Shown one piece after another: positions 1-7,863 of a DNA stretch of 12,891 nt. The notes below the pieces were generated by a model. It searched no databases, was not told the origin of the DNA, and worked only from the letters and a program-made list of their open reading frames with translations. The stretch's first letter is position 1. Each line of letters starts with the position of its first letter. The DNA is taken from assembly GCA_934202965.1 (NCBI GenBank), contig CAKPYN010000030.1:1-12891 (forward strand), read 5' to 3'. This DNA comes from an uncultured Megasphaera sp. (GTDB taxonomy: Bacteria > Bacillota > Negativicutes > Veillonellales > Megasphaeraceae). A program made the translations under genes and the position numbers.

Positions 1-39
1 CAAGGCCCCTTGCAGTGCCCCGTTCCCGACGGCTTGATT

Positions 40-89
40 AGTATATCGCAAAACAACGCCTCTGTCAACTATTTTTTTACTTTTTTTTT
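40..89 (-). promoter_or_regulatory. Strong leftward promoter with UP-like A-tracts
   Basis: Read on the minus strand, a perfect -35 TTGACA (68-63) is followed by a 17-nt spacer and a -10 TATACT (45-40). Directly upstream of the -35 are two A-runs, A9 then A7, separated by GT (89-72), placed where an UP element binds the alpha subunit of RNA polymerase. Transcription would start near 33 and leave the window. The transcribed stub is GC-rich and I do not recognise it. This promoter quality is typical of stable RNA operons, but that is an inference. Confidence 0.7.
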
Positions 90-90
90 C

Positions 91-155
91 ATAAAAAAGG
101 CCTATAACAAAATGAGAACGTTTCATCCATTTTGTTATAGGCCTTTCGTTATACC
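91..155 (-). repeat. Terminator repeat, copy 1
   Basis: Read on the minus strand, this stretch aligns almost end to end with 9127-9190 on the plus strand, including the flank before the stem (GGTATAACG versus GGTATGACA) and the loop (GATGAAACGTTCT versus GATTAAAATTCT). Stem differences occur in compensated pairs. Both copies point the same way relative to the gene they follow. Confidence 0.75.
96..146 (-). terminator. Rho-independent terminator of the opp operon
   Basis: The arms 96-114 and 128-146 are perfect 19-bp inverted repeats around a 13-nt loop. On the minus strand the hairpin ends in a run of six T (98-93, partly in the stem), so it is a good terminator for the operon that stops at 241. 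In the plus direction the T-run is short (TTTCG), so it acts mainly leftward. It would also insulate the operon from the strong promoter at 40-68. Confidence 0.85.
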
Positions 156-240
156 GTTTTATGTGTATTCTTTGCCGCACTACCGTTCATTTTCTTCAAA
201 CTTCAAACAAAAACTAAAAACTTTTAAAGAAATACACTAT

Positions 241-1374
241 TTACGGTTCTGACAATATATCGACAGCTACGCGTACCATTGCTTTCGCGCCTACTAGGGC
301 CTGCATTTTGCCAAACTCACTGCCTGCAGCTTCGGCAAAAGCTTTCGTATGAGCAGCAATATCATAGCCAATACAAATTTCCGGCTGGCTGACGCGTGTA
401 ACCTGGCTGACATTGCCTACATCCGTTGAGCCTTCTGCCGCATCATCATCTTCCACGGCAAATTCTTCATATAAATCGCTAAAGGCTTCCGCAAAATATA
501 CTTCCATTTTCGCATCATTGACCATGTTCTTAAATAACGGTTCATAATGTTCCATCTGTACCGACGCGCCATGGGCTTTTGCGACTTCTTGCGCCAGTTT
601 TTTAATATCCGGCAGCATTTTTTCTTCTAAATACGCTGTATGCAGTGCCCGAATCGTCGATTTCATCACGGCTTTATCCGGCACCACATTCGGAGCCGTT
701 CCGCCTTCTGTAATAATCGAGCCGATAATATGCCGTTCGGTTAGCGTCTTTTCATAGTCTTTTAATTTTCCATAAAAATCGATCAATGTATCCAACGCAT
801 TAACGCCGTGGTAATTGGGGTCGGCTACATGCGCTGATTTTCCCAAAAAAGTAAACTGTAACGGATGGGTTGCATAGGATGTGCCGCCAATACACGTTTT
901 ATCTGAACCGGGATGAATAAGCATAGCCGCATCTAATTTGTCAAATACCCCATGAGCACTCATATACACTTTACTGCCAACTGTTTCTTCTGCCGGACAG
1001 CCGTATACATGGACCGTTGCCAACTCGCCGCAAATCGCCGCAAATGCAATGGCGGCGCCCACACTCATAGCCGCAATTAAATTATGCCCGCACGCATGCC
1101 CTATTTCCGGCAGGGCATCATATTCTGCTAAAAAACCGATTTGGCAAGGACCATGTCCATAGGACGCATGGAATGCTGTAGGAAACGCTTCGGGTACGCA
1201 GTCTTCTATTTGAAACTGATAGTCCGATAAAATATGCCGCAGCTTGGATGAGGCCAGGACTTCTTGTTTTCCCAATTCCGGATGGGCATGCAAATAGTCG
1301 GCAATTTCATAAATAACCGGCTGCAGTATATCGACTTGCCGACATCCTTCTTGCTTCATTTCTTTTTTATCCAT
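241..1374 (-). CDS. M20-family amidohydrolase (AbgB/PM20D2-like)
   Basis: This 377-aa zinc-type amidohydrolase of peptidase family M20 is probably cytoplasmic, since no signal peptide is visible. The metal-binding core reads AEYDALPEIGHACGHN (about residues 83-98, Cys95 and His97 as likely ligands). PAEE at 127-130 carries the catalytic/ligand Glu pair, and a late His sits in AHTKAF (about 341-346). GGTAPNVVPDKA at 224-235 and GSTDVGNVS at 315-323 are typical of the branch that includes p-aminobenzoyl-glutamate hydrolase subunit B and mammalian PM20D2. The substrate is therefore an N-acyl or dipeptide-like amide, not identifiable here. The ATG at 1374 has an excellent ribosome site (GGGAGGA, 7 nt away) and lies 13 nt after the ldcA stop. 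It is the last gene of the opp operon, which suggests it processes imported peptides or their LdcA products. The family call is firm; the specific function is open. Confidence 0.88.
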   Translation of the reverse strand: MDKKEMKQEGCRQVDILQPVIYEIADYLHAHPELGKQEVLASSKLRHILSDYQFQIEDCVPEAFPTAFHASYGHGPCQIGFLAEYDALPEIGHACGHNLIAAMSVGAAIAFAAICGELATVHVYGCPAEETVGSKVYMSAHGVFDKLDAAMLIHPGSDKTCIGGTSYATHPLQFTFLGKSAHVADPNYHGVNALDTLIDFYGKLKDYEKTLTERHIIGSIITEGGTAPNVVPDKAVMKSTIRALHTAYLEEKMLPDIKKLAQEVAKAHGASVQMEHYEPLFKNMVNDAKMEVYFAEAFSDLYEEFAVEDDDAAEGSTDVGNVSQVTRVSQPEICIGYDIAAHTKAFAEAAGSEFGKMQALVGAKAMVRVAVDILSEP

Positions 1375-1387
1375 ATATATTCCTCCC

Positions 1388-2314
1388 TTACCAAGGCAGC
1401 AATTCTACATAAGGATCTGCCTGACAACATAAATGCGTCTTCATTCCCAATGGCAGCCACGTGTTGTCTGTTCCATGTCCTGCAGGAAATCCCCAGACAG
1501 CCGGCTTATTCCAGCGTTTTGCATATTGATAGATAATATCCCGACTCGTAAATTCATACGGTGCCGGTTCCGTCGGTTCACATCGGGTAAATTCGCCAAA
1601 AATAATGCCTTTGGCATGGGCAATGATGCCCGATTCTTCCAGTTGGCAAAGCATCCGATCCAAGGAATAGGCTTCTTCACCCACTTCTTCAATAAGAAGA
1701 ATGGCATCGGGGATTTGCAATGCATACGGCGTCCCTGCCGTTGCTGCCAATAGCATGAGATTGCCGCCGCAAATCGTGCCCGTTACGTCACCAGGAATAA
1801 TCGTTTCCATATGCCAGCCTGACGGCATGGGTATCTTTCCCAGCGGATAGGGATTGATTAGACCTTTTGCCAAGCAATCTGTTGTATACGCCGATGCGTC
1901 TCGTCCTAAAGACATCACCATGGTTCCATGAATGGGCATAAAATGGCATCGCTGCAAAAAGACTGTATGGAGTGCCGTAATGTCACTAAAGCCAATAAAC
2001 ACTTTCGGATGGACTGCTATGGTCTGATAATCCAACAGCGGCAACAGCCGCGTTGCGCCATAGCCTCCACGCAGACAAATAATACCGTCTACATCGTCAT
2101 CAGCAAACATATTCGCAATATCCCGTGCTCGGAGCTCGTCCGTCCCTGCTAAATACCCCCAATGTGCCGTTGCTGAAGCTCCCAATTTTGTTTTATATCC
2201 CAATTGATGTAAAACAGCCAGGCCCTTTTCTAAACCGTGGTCTCCCAACGTAGAAGACGGACCTACAATGCCCAGCGTATCACCAGGGTATACGGCTTTT
2301 CCTTGCTTATACAT
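1388..2314 (-). CDS. ldcA: LD-carboxypeptidase, peptidase family S66
   Basis: This 308-aa serine peptidase of the S66 family would remove the terminal D-Ala from murein tetrapeptides (L,D-carboxypeptidase) in the cytoplasm during wall recycling. The Ser-Glu-His triad is visible: Ser110 in GFSDITAL, Glu209 in LLIEEVGE, and His280 in GFPAGHGTDN. The N-terminal LRGGYGATRLLPLLD motif is also characteristic. The start is set at the ATG at 2314, because AAAGGGGGA lies about 6 nt upstream. A TTG six bases earlier would sit directly against that site, too close to be used. The oppA stop is only 2 nt upstream, so translation is probably coupled. The same family includes MccF-type microcin immunity peptidases. 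Length and context with Opp favour LdcA, but S66 members cannot be separated with certainty by eye. Confidence 0.88.
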   Translation of the reverse strand: MYKQGKAVYPGDTLGIVGPSSTLGDHGLEKGLAVLHQLGYKTKLGASATAHWGYLAGTDELRARDIANMFADDDVDGIICLRGGYGATRLLPLLDYQTIAVHPKVFIGFSDITALHTVFLQRCHFMPIHGTMVMSLGRDASAYTTDCLAKGLINPYPLGKIPMPSGWHMETIIPGDVTGTICGGNLMLLAATAGTPYALQIPDAILLIEEVGEEAYSLDRMLCQLEESGIIAHAKGIIFGEFTRCEPTEPAPYEFTSRDIIYQYAKRWNKPAVWGFPAGHGTDNTWLPLGMKTHLCCQADPYVELLPW

Positions 2315-2316
2315 TG

Positions 2317-3906
2317 TCAATCCCCCTTTTCTATATACGCTTCTTTAAAATCAACCAATCCCAACGACGACCAATGATATCCTTTGATATACGGCTGTGC
2401 CACATACGGCTGGGTCGTGTAATAAATCGGTATGATAACGCAGTCGTCAAATAGTTTTTGTTCTGCTTCATGCATATACTGCATGCGCAATGCTTCATCA
2501 TTCGTCGTTTTTGCTTTTTGAATCAACGCATGATACTCGGCATTATGATACTGTGCGTCGTTTTCTTCATCGTCAAAGACATCTAAGAAACTCATGGGGT
2601 CGCTGTAATCGGCAATCCAAGAGGCTCGGGCAATTTGGTAATCCCCTTGACTGCGGGAAGCCATAAATACTTTAGATTCTTGATTCGTCAGCTGTACTTC
2701 GACACCTAAATTTTCTTTCCACATCGCCTGCATCGCTTCGGCAATGGCTTTATGCATTTCATTGGTATTAAACAAGATGCTGACTTCCGGCAGCGGATGT
2801 GCTACATCATACCCTGCTTCTTGCAGGAGCTTTTGGGCTTGCTTTGTATCTTCTGCCGTCAAATTGCCGCCTTCTGTCCGAAAATCCTGTCCTGTCGTCT
2901 TGTCTATCATGCCAGGCGGCACCCACGCATAGGCGGCTTCTTTTTGTCCGCGAACAATATGCTCCATCAATCCTTGCCGCTGAACAGCCATGGCAAAGGC
3001 TTTACGTACACGCACATCATCAAAGGGTGGATTCTGTACGTTGAATACATAATAATAGATACCTAAATACGGTGCAACTTTATATAGTCCCATTCGTTCC
3101 AGTCGTTCTTGGTCTGCCGGCGGCGGTTCTACAGTCATATTGGCTTGATTACTTTCCACTAAGGTCAGACGCGTTGCCTGAGAATCGCTGATAGGAAATA
3201 TAAGTTTCGGAAGCTGTACAGTCTCCGCATCCCAGTAACGATTGTTTTTCGTCATCGTAATTTCACTGGAATGAACCCATTTGTCAATCGTATAAGGTCC
3301 GCTGCATACCATGGTTTCTGCGTCCGAAGCCCACGTATCCGGATGAGCTTCTACGTAGCTGCGCGGAACCGGATAATAGCAGTGAAAAGCTGTCAAATTC
3401 AAAAAATATGCCGTTGGATTGGTCAGCCGTACTTGCAGGGTTTTGTCATCTAACGCGTTGACACCGACATCATCAGCCGATGCTTTCTTTTTAAAATAAT
3501 CTTCTGCATGATCAATGCAAAACATCATATAGGCATTTTCTGAAGCGACATCCGGATTGACAACCCGTTTCCAAGAAAATTCAATATCTTGTGCCGTAAT
3601 GGGCGTTCCATCACTCCATTGGATGCCATCGCGCAAATGAAATGTATACGTTTTTCCGTCAGGAGATATATCCCAGCTTTTTGCCAAGGCCGGCTGGGGC
3701 ACATCGTTTTTATCCAACCGGGTCAGTCCTTCAAAGAGCTGCAGTTCCGTATTATTTTCTGCCAAATTCGTCGTCATGGCCGGATCTAACCGCGACGGTT
3801 CCGCTTCCAAAACATAACTTACTGTATCTGGTCGCTGTACGCCGCTGCAACCACCACAAAACAGCGCAACGCAGCAACAAATCCCGATAATAAGCATGCG
3901 TATCAT
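2317..3906 (-). CDS. oppA: Oligopeptide ABC transporter, substrate-binding lipoprotein
   Basis: This 529-aa family 5 extracellular solute-binding protein captures peptides for the OppBCDF permease. The N-terminus (MIRMLIIGICCCVALFCGGC) is a lipoprotein signal peptide with lipid attachment expected at Cys20. The lipobox is Cys-rich and slightly unusual, with Cys rather than Leu at -3. Family hallmarks are DPAMTTNLAENN near 41-52, LTRLDKNDVPQPALAKSW near 61-78, DGKTYTFHLRDGIQWSDG at 83-100, and the late ASWIADYSDPMSFLDVF block. The start is the ATG at 3906. It overlaps the oppF stop as ATGA and has AGGAGG 10 nt upstream. A longer reading from 3990 would only add oppF shadow sequence before the signal peptide. 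MppA, a relative that delivers murein tripeptide to Opp in E. coli, belongs to the same family. Linkage to ldcA makes a murein-peptide ligand plausible but unproven. Confidence 0.93.
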   Translation of the reverse strand: MIRMLIIGICCCVALFCGGCSGVQRPDTVSYVLEAEPSRLDPAMTTNLAENNTELQLFEGLTRLDKNDVPQPALAKSWDISPDGKTYTFHLRDGIQWSDGTPITAQDIEFSWKRVVNPDVASENAYMMFCIDHAEDYFKKKASADDVGVNALDDKTLQVRLTNPTAYFLNLTAFHCYYPVPRSYVEAHPDTWASDAETMVCSGPYTIDKWVHSSEITMTKNNRYWDAETVQLPKLIFPISDSQATRLTLVESNQANMTVEPPPADQERLERMGLYKVAPYLGIYYYVFNVQNPPFDDVRVRKAFAMAVQRQGLMEHIVRGQKEAAYAWVPPGMIDKTTGQDFRTEGGNLTAEDTKQAQKLLQEAGYDVAHPLPEVSILFNTNEMHKAIAEAMQAMWKENLGVEVQLTNQESKVFMASRSQGDYQIARASWIADYSDPMSFLDVFDDEENDAQYHNAEYHALIQKAKTTNDEALRMQYMHEAEQKLFDDCVIIPIYYTTQPYVAQPYIKGYHWSSLGLVDFKEAYIEKGD

Positions 3907-4877
3907 ACCATTTTCCCTCCTTTTACATGATGACAAGCTACCCAATGAGCCGGACTTACTTCTTTCAGTGCCGGTACACATTGACGGCACTGCTCATCGG
4001 CATAGGGACAGCGTGTATGAAAAACGCATCCCGACGGTGCATGCAACGGGCTGGGAACTTCTCCTTGTACGAATACCTTTCTCGTATACTGCGGGTCCGG
4101 CCGCGGTACGGCAGCAATTAAAATCTGCGTGTACGGATGAAGGGGCTGATGATATACTTCATCGCCTAACCCCAATTCCATCAGATGTCCCAAATACATG
4201 ACACCAATACGATGGCTCATATGATGGACCATCGTCAAATCATGGGCAATAAATAAATACGATAAGCCCCGTTCTTTTTGCAATCGCTGCATCATATTGA
4301 CGATTTGTACCTGCACGGATACGTCCAAGGCAGAAATAGGTTCGTCACAAAAGATGCACTCCGGAGACACGGCCAAGGCTCTGGCAATCCCTACGCGCTG
4401 TCGTTGACCGCCGCTAAATTCATGGGGATATCGCTGAGCCGCTTCCGGACGCATATCGACTTCTTCCAACAGCTCGCTGACTTTTTTCCGTCGTTCCTGA
4501 TTCGTCCGGCATACGCTGTAATTGCGAAGAGGCTCACTAATAATATCTTCTACCGTCATCCGTGGATTTAAAGAAGAATAGGGATCTTGAAAAATCATCT
4601 GCACATGCCGCCGATATTGCTGCTGCACCTGCTTATCCTTAATATTTTTCCCTTTATAAAAAACGTCTCCTTGCGTTACCGTATATAACCCCAATACGGT
4701 TCTGGCAAATGTCGACTTGCCGCATCCTGATTCACCAACTAATCCAACCGTTTCTCCTGCATGAATCGTCAGCGACATATCATGCACAGCCGTCAATATG
4801 GTTTTAGGACGTCCCAGCCAATTGGTATCAACGACAAACGTTTTGGTAATATGATTGGCACGAATTAAATCCATCAT
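3903..4877 (-). CDS. oppF: Oligopeptide ABC transporter, ATP-binding subunit OppF
   Basis: This 324-aa ABC ATPase is one of the two nucleotide-binding subunits that drive peptide import on the inner face of the membrane. Walker A is GESGCGKST (48-56), the Q-loop Gln97 lies in MIFQDP, the signature is FSGGQRQR (154-161), Walker B is CIFCDEP (174-180), and the switch His212 lies in IAHDL. The C-terminal extension (HPYTQILIAAVP onward) is the OppD/F-type tail and holds Cys284, Cys290, Cys297 and Cys315, spaced exactly as in the neighbouring oppD. The start is the ATG at 4877, which overlaps the oppD stop as ATGA and has AAGGA about 7 nt upstream. A second ATG follows at once (4874) and could also be used. 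An upstream reading to 4985 would only cover the end of oppD. Confidence 0.94.
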   Translation of the reverse strand: MMDLIRANHITKTFVVDTNWLGRPKTILTAVHDMSLTIHAGETVGLVGESGCGKSTFARTVLGLYTVTQGDVFYKGKNIKDKQVQQQYRRHVQMIFQDPYSSLNPRMTVEDIISEPLRNYSVCRTNQERRKKVSELLEEVDMRPEAAQRYPHEFSGGQRQRVGIARALAVSPECIFCDEPISALDVSVQVQIVNMMQRLQKERGLSYLFIAHDLTMVHHMSHRIGVMYLGHLMELGLGDEVYHQPLHPYTQILIAAVPRPDPQYTRKVFVQGEVPSPLHAPSGCVFHTRCPYADEQCRQCVPALKEVSPAHWVACHHVKGGKMV

Positions 4878-5857
4878 ACACCTTTCCTTTCCGGCGCAAG
4901 CAGCCAACAGCTCACATAATGATCCGCCTCTATCGAATAATTGGGGGCTAACTGCTTTGTACAAATTCGCATGGCATAGGGACATCGCCTAAAAAAGCGG
5001 CATCCCTGGGGCATATGAAATAAATCAGGTGCCTGTCCGGCAATCCCTTGCAGCACCTTATTTTTATGCGCAGGATCTGGCAAAGAAGCCAGCAGGCCTT
5101 TCGTATACGGATGCATGGGCCGATAAAAAATATCTTCTGCCGTTCCTTCTTCTACTACTGTGCCGGCATACATAACATAAACACGCTGACACATCTGCGC
5201 AATAACACCTAAATTATGAGAAATTAAAATCATAGCCATCCCAGTATCATGCTGCAGCTGCTGTAATAACGCCAATATCTGTGCTTCTGTAGTAACGTCT
5301 AATGCCGTCGTCGGTTCATCGGCAAATAAAAGTTTTGGCTGACCGGCCAGCGCCATGGCAATTAAACTGCGCTGCCGCATACCCCCCGATAGTTCATGAG
5401 GATATTGAGCAAACCGTTTTTCCGGCGACGTAATGCCCACATGCCGCAGCAATTCGATGGCTTTTTGTTTGGCTTCTTTTCCTGGTATTTTTCGCACGCG
5501 CCGCAATCCTTCAATAACCTGATCGCCAATAGTCAGCACCGGATTCAATGCCGTCATGGGATCTTGAAAAACCATGGCCATATCACGACCACGCATCGCA
5601 TTGATTTGCGATTCCGAAAAGGTCAATATATTTTTCCCCTGCCATTCAATGCGTCCGCTCGTATACTTCGTTGTTTCTTCCGGCAACAATTTCATCACCG
5701 CCTGGGACGTAACCGATTTGCCGCATCCCGACTCACCAACGATCCCTATGGTCTCCCCAGCTTGCACATAGAGCGATACATGATGCAGTGCTTCCAATAC
5801 GCCGCGATAGGTCTGAAACGATACGGATAAACCAGAAATCTTCAATAATGGTGTCAT
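4874..5857 (-). CDS. oppD: Oligopeptide ABC transporter, ATP-binding subunit OppD
   Basis: This 327-aa ABC ATPase pairs with OppF. Walker A is GESGCGKS (41-48), Gln98 of the Q-loop is in VFQDP, the signature is LSGGMRQR (156-163), Walker B is LLFADEP (176-182), and the switch His214 is in ISHNLG. The Asp that usually follows this His is Asn here, a minor deviation seen by eye. The tail contains Cys286, Cys292, Cys299 and Cys317 (spacing x5, x6, x17). A mycobacterial OppABCD permease is reported to hold an iron-sulfur cluster in its ATPase tail, so these Cys may bind a cluster. The ATG at 5857 shares one base with the oppC stop (TGATG), and AAGGAG lies 8 nt upstream, so translation is likely coupled. 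Confidence 0.94.
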   Translation of the reverse strand: MTPLLKISGLSVSFQTYRGVLEALHHVSLYVQAGETIGIVGESGCGKSVTSQAVMKLLPEETTKYTSGRIEWQGKNILTFSESQINAMRGRDMAMVFQDPMTALNPVLTIGDQVIEGLRRVRKIPGKEAKQKAIELLRHVGITSPEKRFAQYPHELSGGMRQRSLIAMALAGQPKLLFADEPTTALDVTTEAQILALLQQLQHDTGMAMILISHNLGVIAQMCQRVYVMYAGTVVEEGTAEDIFYRPMHPYTKGLLASLPDPAHKNKVLQGIAGQAPDLFHMPQGCRFFRRCPYAMRICTKQLAPNYSIEADHYVSCWLLAPERKGV

Positions 5858-6768
5858 CAGCTGTCTCCTTTTTGACTTTGCGGATCTAAGGCATCCCGCA
5901 GTCCGTCACCTAAAAACATGAATCCCAACATGGTCAAACTTAATGCGAGTGCCGGAAAAACAATCTGAAACGGGAACGAACGAATACTGGTAATACCTTC
6001 TGAGGCCAATACACCCCAGCTGGCCATCGGCGCCGATACGCCCAAGCCAATAAAACTGAGAAAGGCTTCCGTAAAAATAGCATCGGGAATGGATAAGGTC
6101 AGGGTCACAATAATCGGCCCTACACAGTTTGGAATCATATGGCGGCATAATATATGCCACGTAGATGTCCCGCAAGCTTTGGCAGCTAATACATATTCCT
6201 GTTTTTTTAAACTTAAAATCTGTCCGCGGACAATCCGTGCCATATTCAACCAATAGGCAATTCCCAACGCCAAGTATATATTCAACAGTCCCGGTTTAAA
6301 TACAACCATCAGCAAAATAACATACAATAACATGGGAATGGAATATAAAATATCCACAATATGCATCATCATGCGATCGATACGACCACCGACCAAGCCG
6401 GCAATACCACCATATATAATGCCGATGCATACATTAATCAAACTGGCAACCAATCCAATGGAAAGAGAGATACGGGCTCCATACAACACGCGGACAAATA
6501 AATCCCGCCCCAATGAATCCGTACCAAACCAATGCACAGCAGAAGGCCAGGCATTGGCCATGGCAAAATTCTGTTCAGCGTAATCGTAAGGAGCCAGAAT
6601 AGGGCCAAATACGGCGAATACAGTCATGACACAAACAATCGCCATCCCCCAAAGGGCTAAGCGATTTTTTTTCATTTGCCGCCAGCCTCGTTCCCGCAGC
6701 TTTTGCGGCGGAATATACGGCTCTATCCGTTCTTCTGGTTGAATCGGTTGAAAATCACTCGCATTCAC
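5857..6768 (-). CDS. oppC: Oligopeptide ABC transporter, permease OppC
   Basis: This 303-aa inner-membrane permease has an N-terminal cytoplasmic stretch (1-36), a first membrane helix near 38-60 and the periplasmic HWFGTDSLGRDLFVRVLYG block (79-97) characteristic of OppC/DppC. Further helices follow. The cytoplasmic EAA coupling loop begins at EYVLAAKACGTS (191-202) and docks on OppD/OppF. FIGLGVSAPMASWG (239-252) is also typical. The start is a GTG at 6768, chosen because AGGAGG lies 9 nt upstream and no ATG is in frame nearby. The oppB stop is 3 nt upstream. A 115-codon reading frame inside this gene on the same strand (5906-6253) is a shadow with no support of its own. Confidence 0.94.
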   Translation of the reverse strand: MNASDFQPIQPEERIEPYIPPQKLRERGWRQMKKNRLALWGMAIVCVMTVFAVFGPILAPYDYAEQNFAMANAWPSAVHWFGTDSLGRDLFVRVLYGARISLSIGLVASLINVCIGIIYGGIAGLVGGRIDRMMMHIVDILYSIPMLLYVILLMVVFKPGLLNIYLALGIAYWLNMARIVRGQILSLKKQEYVLAAKACGTSTWHILCRHMIPNCVGPIIVTLTLSIPDAIFTEAFLSFIGLGVSAPMASWGVLASEGITSIRSFPFQIVFPALALSLTMLGFMFLGDGLRDALDPQSQKGDS

Positions 6769-6771
6769 AGT

Positions 6772-7704
6772 TTATTCCTCCTTTCCCGATTTCAAGGCAA
6801 TTCGCGGATCTAATATAGGATATATTAGGTCGATCAACAAATTCATCATCATAATAAGGAAACTATAAAAAATCGTAATTCCTAAAATAACCGTATAATC
6901 CCGATTATAAATACTCGTCACAAAATGACGGCCTAATCCAGGAATCGCAAAAATAGATTCGACAATAAAACTCCCTGTCAAAAGGGCTGCTGCCAAAGGT
7001 CCAATATAACTTACCACCGGAAGCAGGGCATTGCGCAGCGCATGATGGCAAAGAAGTCGTCTCGTGCTAATGCCGCGGGCACGGGCCGTCCGAATATAAT
7101 CCTGTCCCAACGCATCTAAAATACTGGAATGAGTCAGACGCATAATAAATGCCGTTGGATGCGCAGCCAGTGCCAAGGCCGGTAATATGACATAGGCCGG
7201 TCCTTTCCACATCGCCGCCGGCAATACGGGCCAAGTAAACGCAAATAGCTGAATCAGTATGGCTGCTAGAATAAAGCTGGGAACGGATACGCCTAATGTC
7301 GCACCAATCATCAATAGATAATCAATCCAGCGGTTTTTATACCATGCCGCTATCATGCCGCATACAATTCCTGTGCCTACTGCCAAGAGTAAACTAATCA
7401 GGCCCAATTCGGCAGATATAGGAAATGTTTCCGTAATAATAGCATTGACCGTTTTTCCGGGATACTTATACGATGGTCCTAAATCTAAAACAGCCGCATG
7501 CCGAACATAATCAACATACTGATCCCATAATGAGTCATTCAAATGATACCGTTCTTCTACCGTAGCCATAACTGCCGGCGGCAATTTTTTTTCTTGCGTA
7601 AACGGCCCGCCAGGAATGGCATGCATTAATCCAAAAGTAATCGTAATAATAACCCAAAGAACAATGACCGTCCCTGCCAGCCGTTTGCATATATACATCA
7701 TCAT
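6772..7704 (-). CDS. oppB: Oligopeptide ABC transporter, permease OppB
   Basis: This 310-aa inner-membrane permease is the first gene of the operon and forms the translocation path with OppC. The N-terminal helix (about 8-29, ending FGLMHAIPGGPF) is the standard OppB/DppB opening. ERYHLNDSLWDQYVDYV (51-67) and LDLGPSY (73-79) form the usual periplasmic segment. The EAA-type coupling loop is QDYIRTARARGIS (201-213), followed by a C-terminal block with FAIPGLGRHFV (252-262). The start is the ATG at 7704, with GGAGG 10 nt upstream. It is followed by two more ATG codons (MMM), so initiation within three codons is uncertain. The next gene, oppC, begins 3 nt after the stop. Expression is expected from the promoter at 7741-7769, with a leader of about 30 nt. 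Confidence 0.94.
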   Translation of the reverse strand: MMMYICKRLAGTVIVLWVIITITFGLMHAIPGGPFTQEKKLPPAVMATVEERYHLNDSLWDQYVDYVRHAAVLDLGPSYKYPGKTVNAIITETFPISAELGLISLLLAVGTGIVCGMIAAWYKNRWIDYLLMIGATLGVSVPSFILAAILIQLFAFTWPVLPAAMWKGPAYVILPALALAAHPTAFIMRLTHSSILDALGQDYIRTARARGISTRRLLCHHALRNALLPVVSYIGPLAAALLTGSFIVESIFAIPGLGRHFVTSIYNRDYTVILGITIFYSFLIMMMNLLIDLIYPILDPRIALKSGKEE

Positions 7705-7740
7705 AAGCCTGCGCCTCCATCACTTTCAAACAACATATCC

Positions 7741-7769
7741 ATTATATAAATCTCTCTTCTATTCATCAA
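7741..7769 (-). promoter_or_regulatory. Promoter of the opp operon
   Basis: On the minus strand, -35 TTGATG (7769-7764; four of six consensus bases) is followed by a 17-nt spacer and a perfect -10 TATAAT (7746-7741). The start of transcription would fall near 7734, about 30 nt before the oppB ATG. It is placed back to back with the MFS promoter, with 25 bp between the two -35 boxes. Confidence 0.72.
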
Positions 7770-7794
7770 GGTTATTACCCAAGAAACTTACACA

Positions 7795-7822
7795 TTGACA
7801 TTTACAGACAATCTTGTATAAT
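7795..7822 (+). promoter_or_regulatory. Near-consensus promoter of the MFS gene
   Basis: A perfect -35 TTGACA (7795-7800) and a perfect -10 TATAAT (7817-7822) are separated by 16 nt. Transcription would start near 7829, giving a leader of about 75 nt before the ATG at 7904. Such a strong promoter for an efflux pump usually needs a repressor; see the dyad at 7841-7863. Confidence 0.82.
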
Positions 7823-7840
7823 AAATCCGTTTTACACACA

Positions 7841-7863
7841 TAGCTATCAAAAGTATGATACTA
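7841..7863. promoter_or_regulatory. Imperfect dyad, possible operator or leader hairpin
   Basis: TAGCTATCA (7841-7849) and TGATACTA (7856-7863) are inverted repeats, with one extra C in the left arm and a 6-nt AAAGTA spacer. The dyad lies just downstream of the expected transcription start of the efflux gene, where a repressor could block elongation. No regulator gene is nearby and the arms are AT-rich, so chance is possible. Confidence 0.3.

Noticed and set aside
10..252. 80-codon plus-strand frame
   Set aside because: It covers the leftward promoter, A/T tracts and a perfect terminator hairpin, has no ribosome site, and its product is low-complexity and Phe/Lys-rich.
1388..2314. Microcin C self-immunity peptidase (MccF) as the S66 gene's identity
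   Set aside because: It is in the same family and cannot be fully excluded, but the length and the operon with Opp and an M20 enzyme fit LD-carboxypeptidase better, and no microcin genes are present.
3907..3990. 28-residue N-terminal extension of OppA
   Set aside because: It would precede a complete lipoprotein signal peptide and lies entirely within the oppF 3' end; the ATGA overlap start has AGGAGG upstream.
5396..5830. 144-codon plus-strand frame opposite oppD
   Set aside because: It is an antisense shadow of the conserved ATPase codons, with no promoter or ribosome site.
5906..6253. 115-codon minus-strand frame inside oppC
   Set aside because: It is fully nested in a well-supported permease gene, lacks a ribosome site, and its product shows no recognisable pattern.
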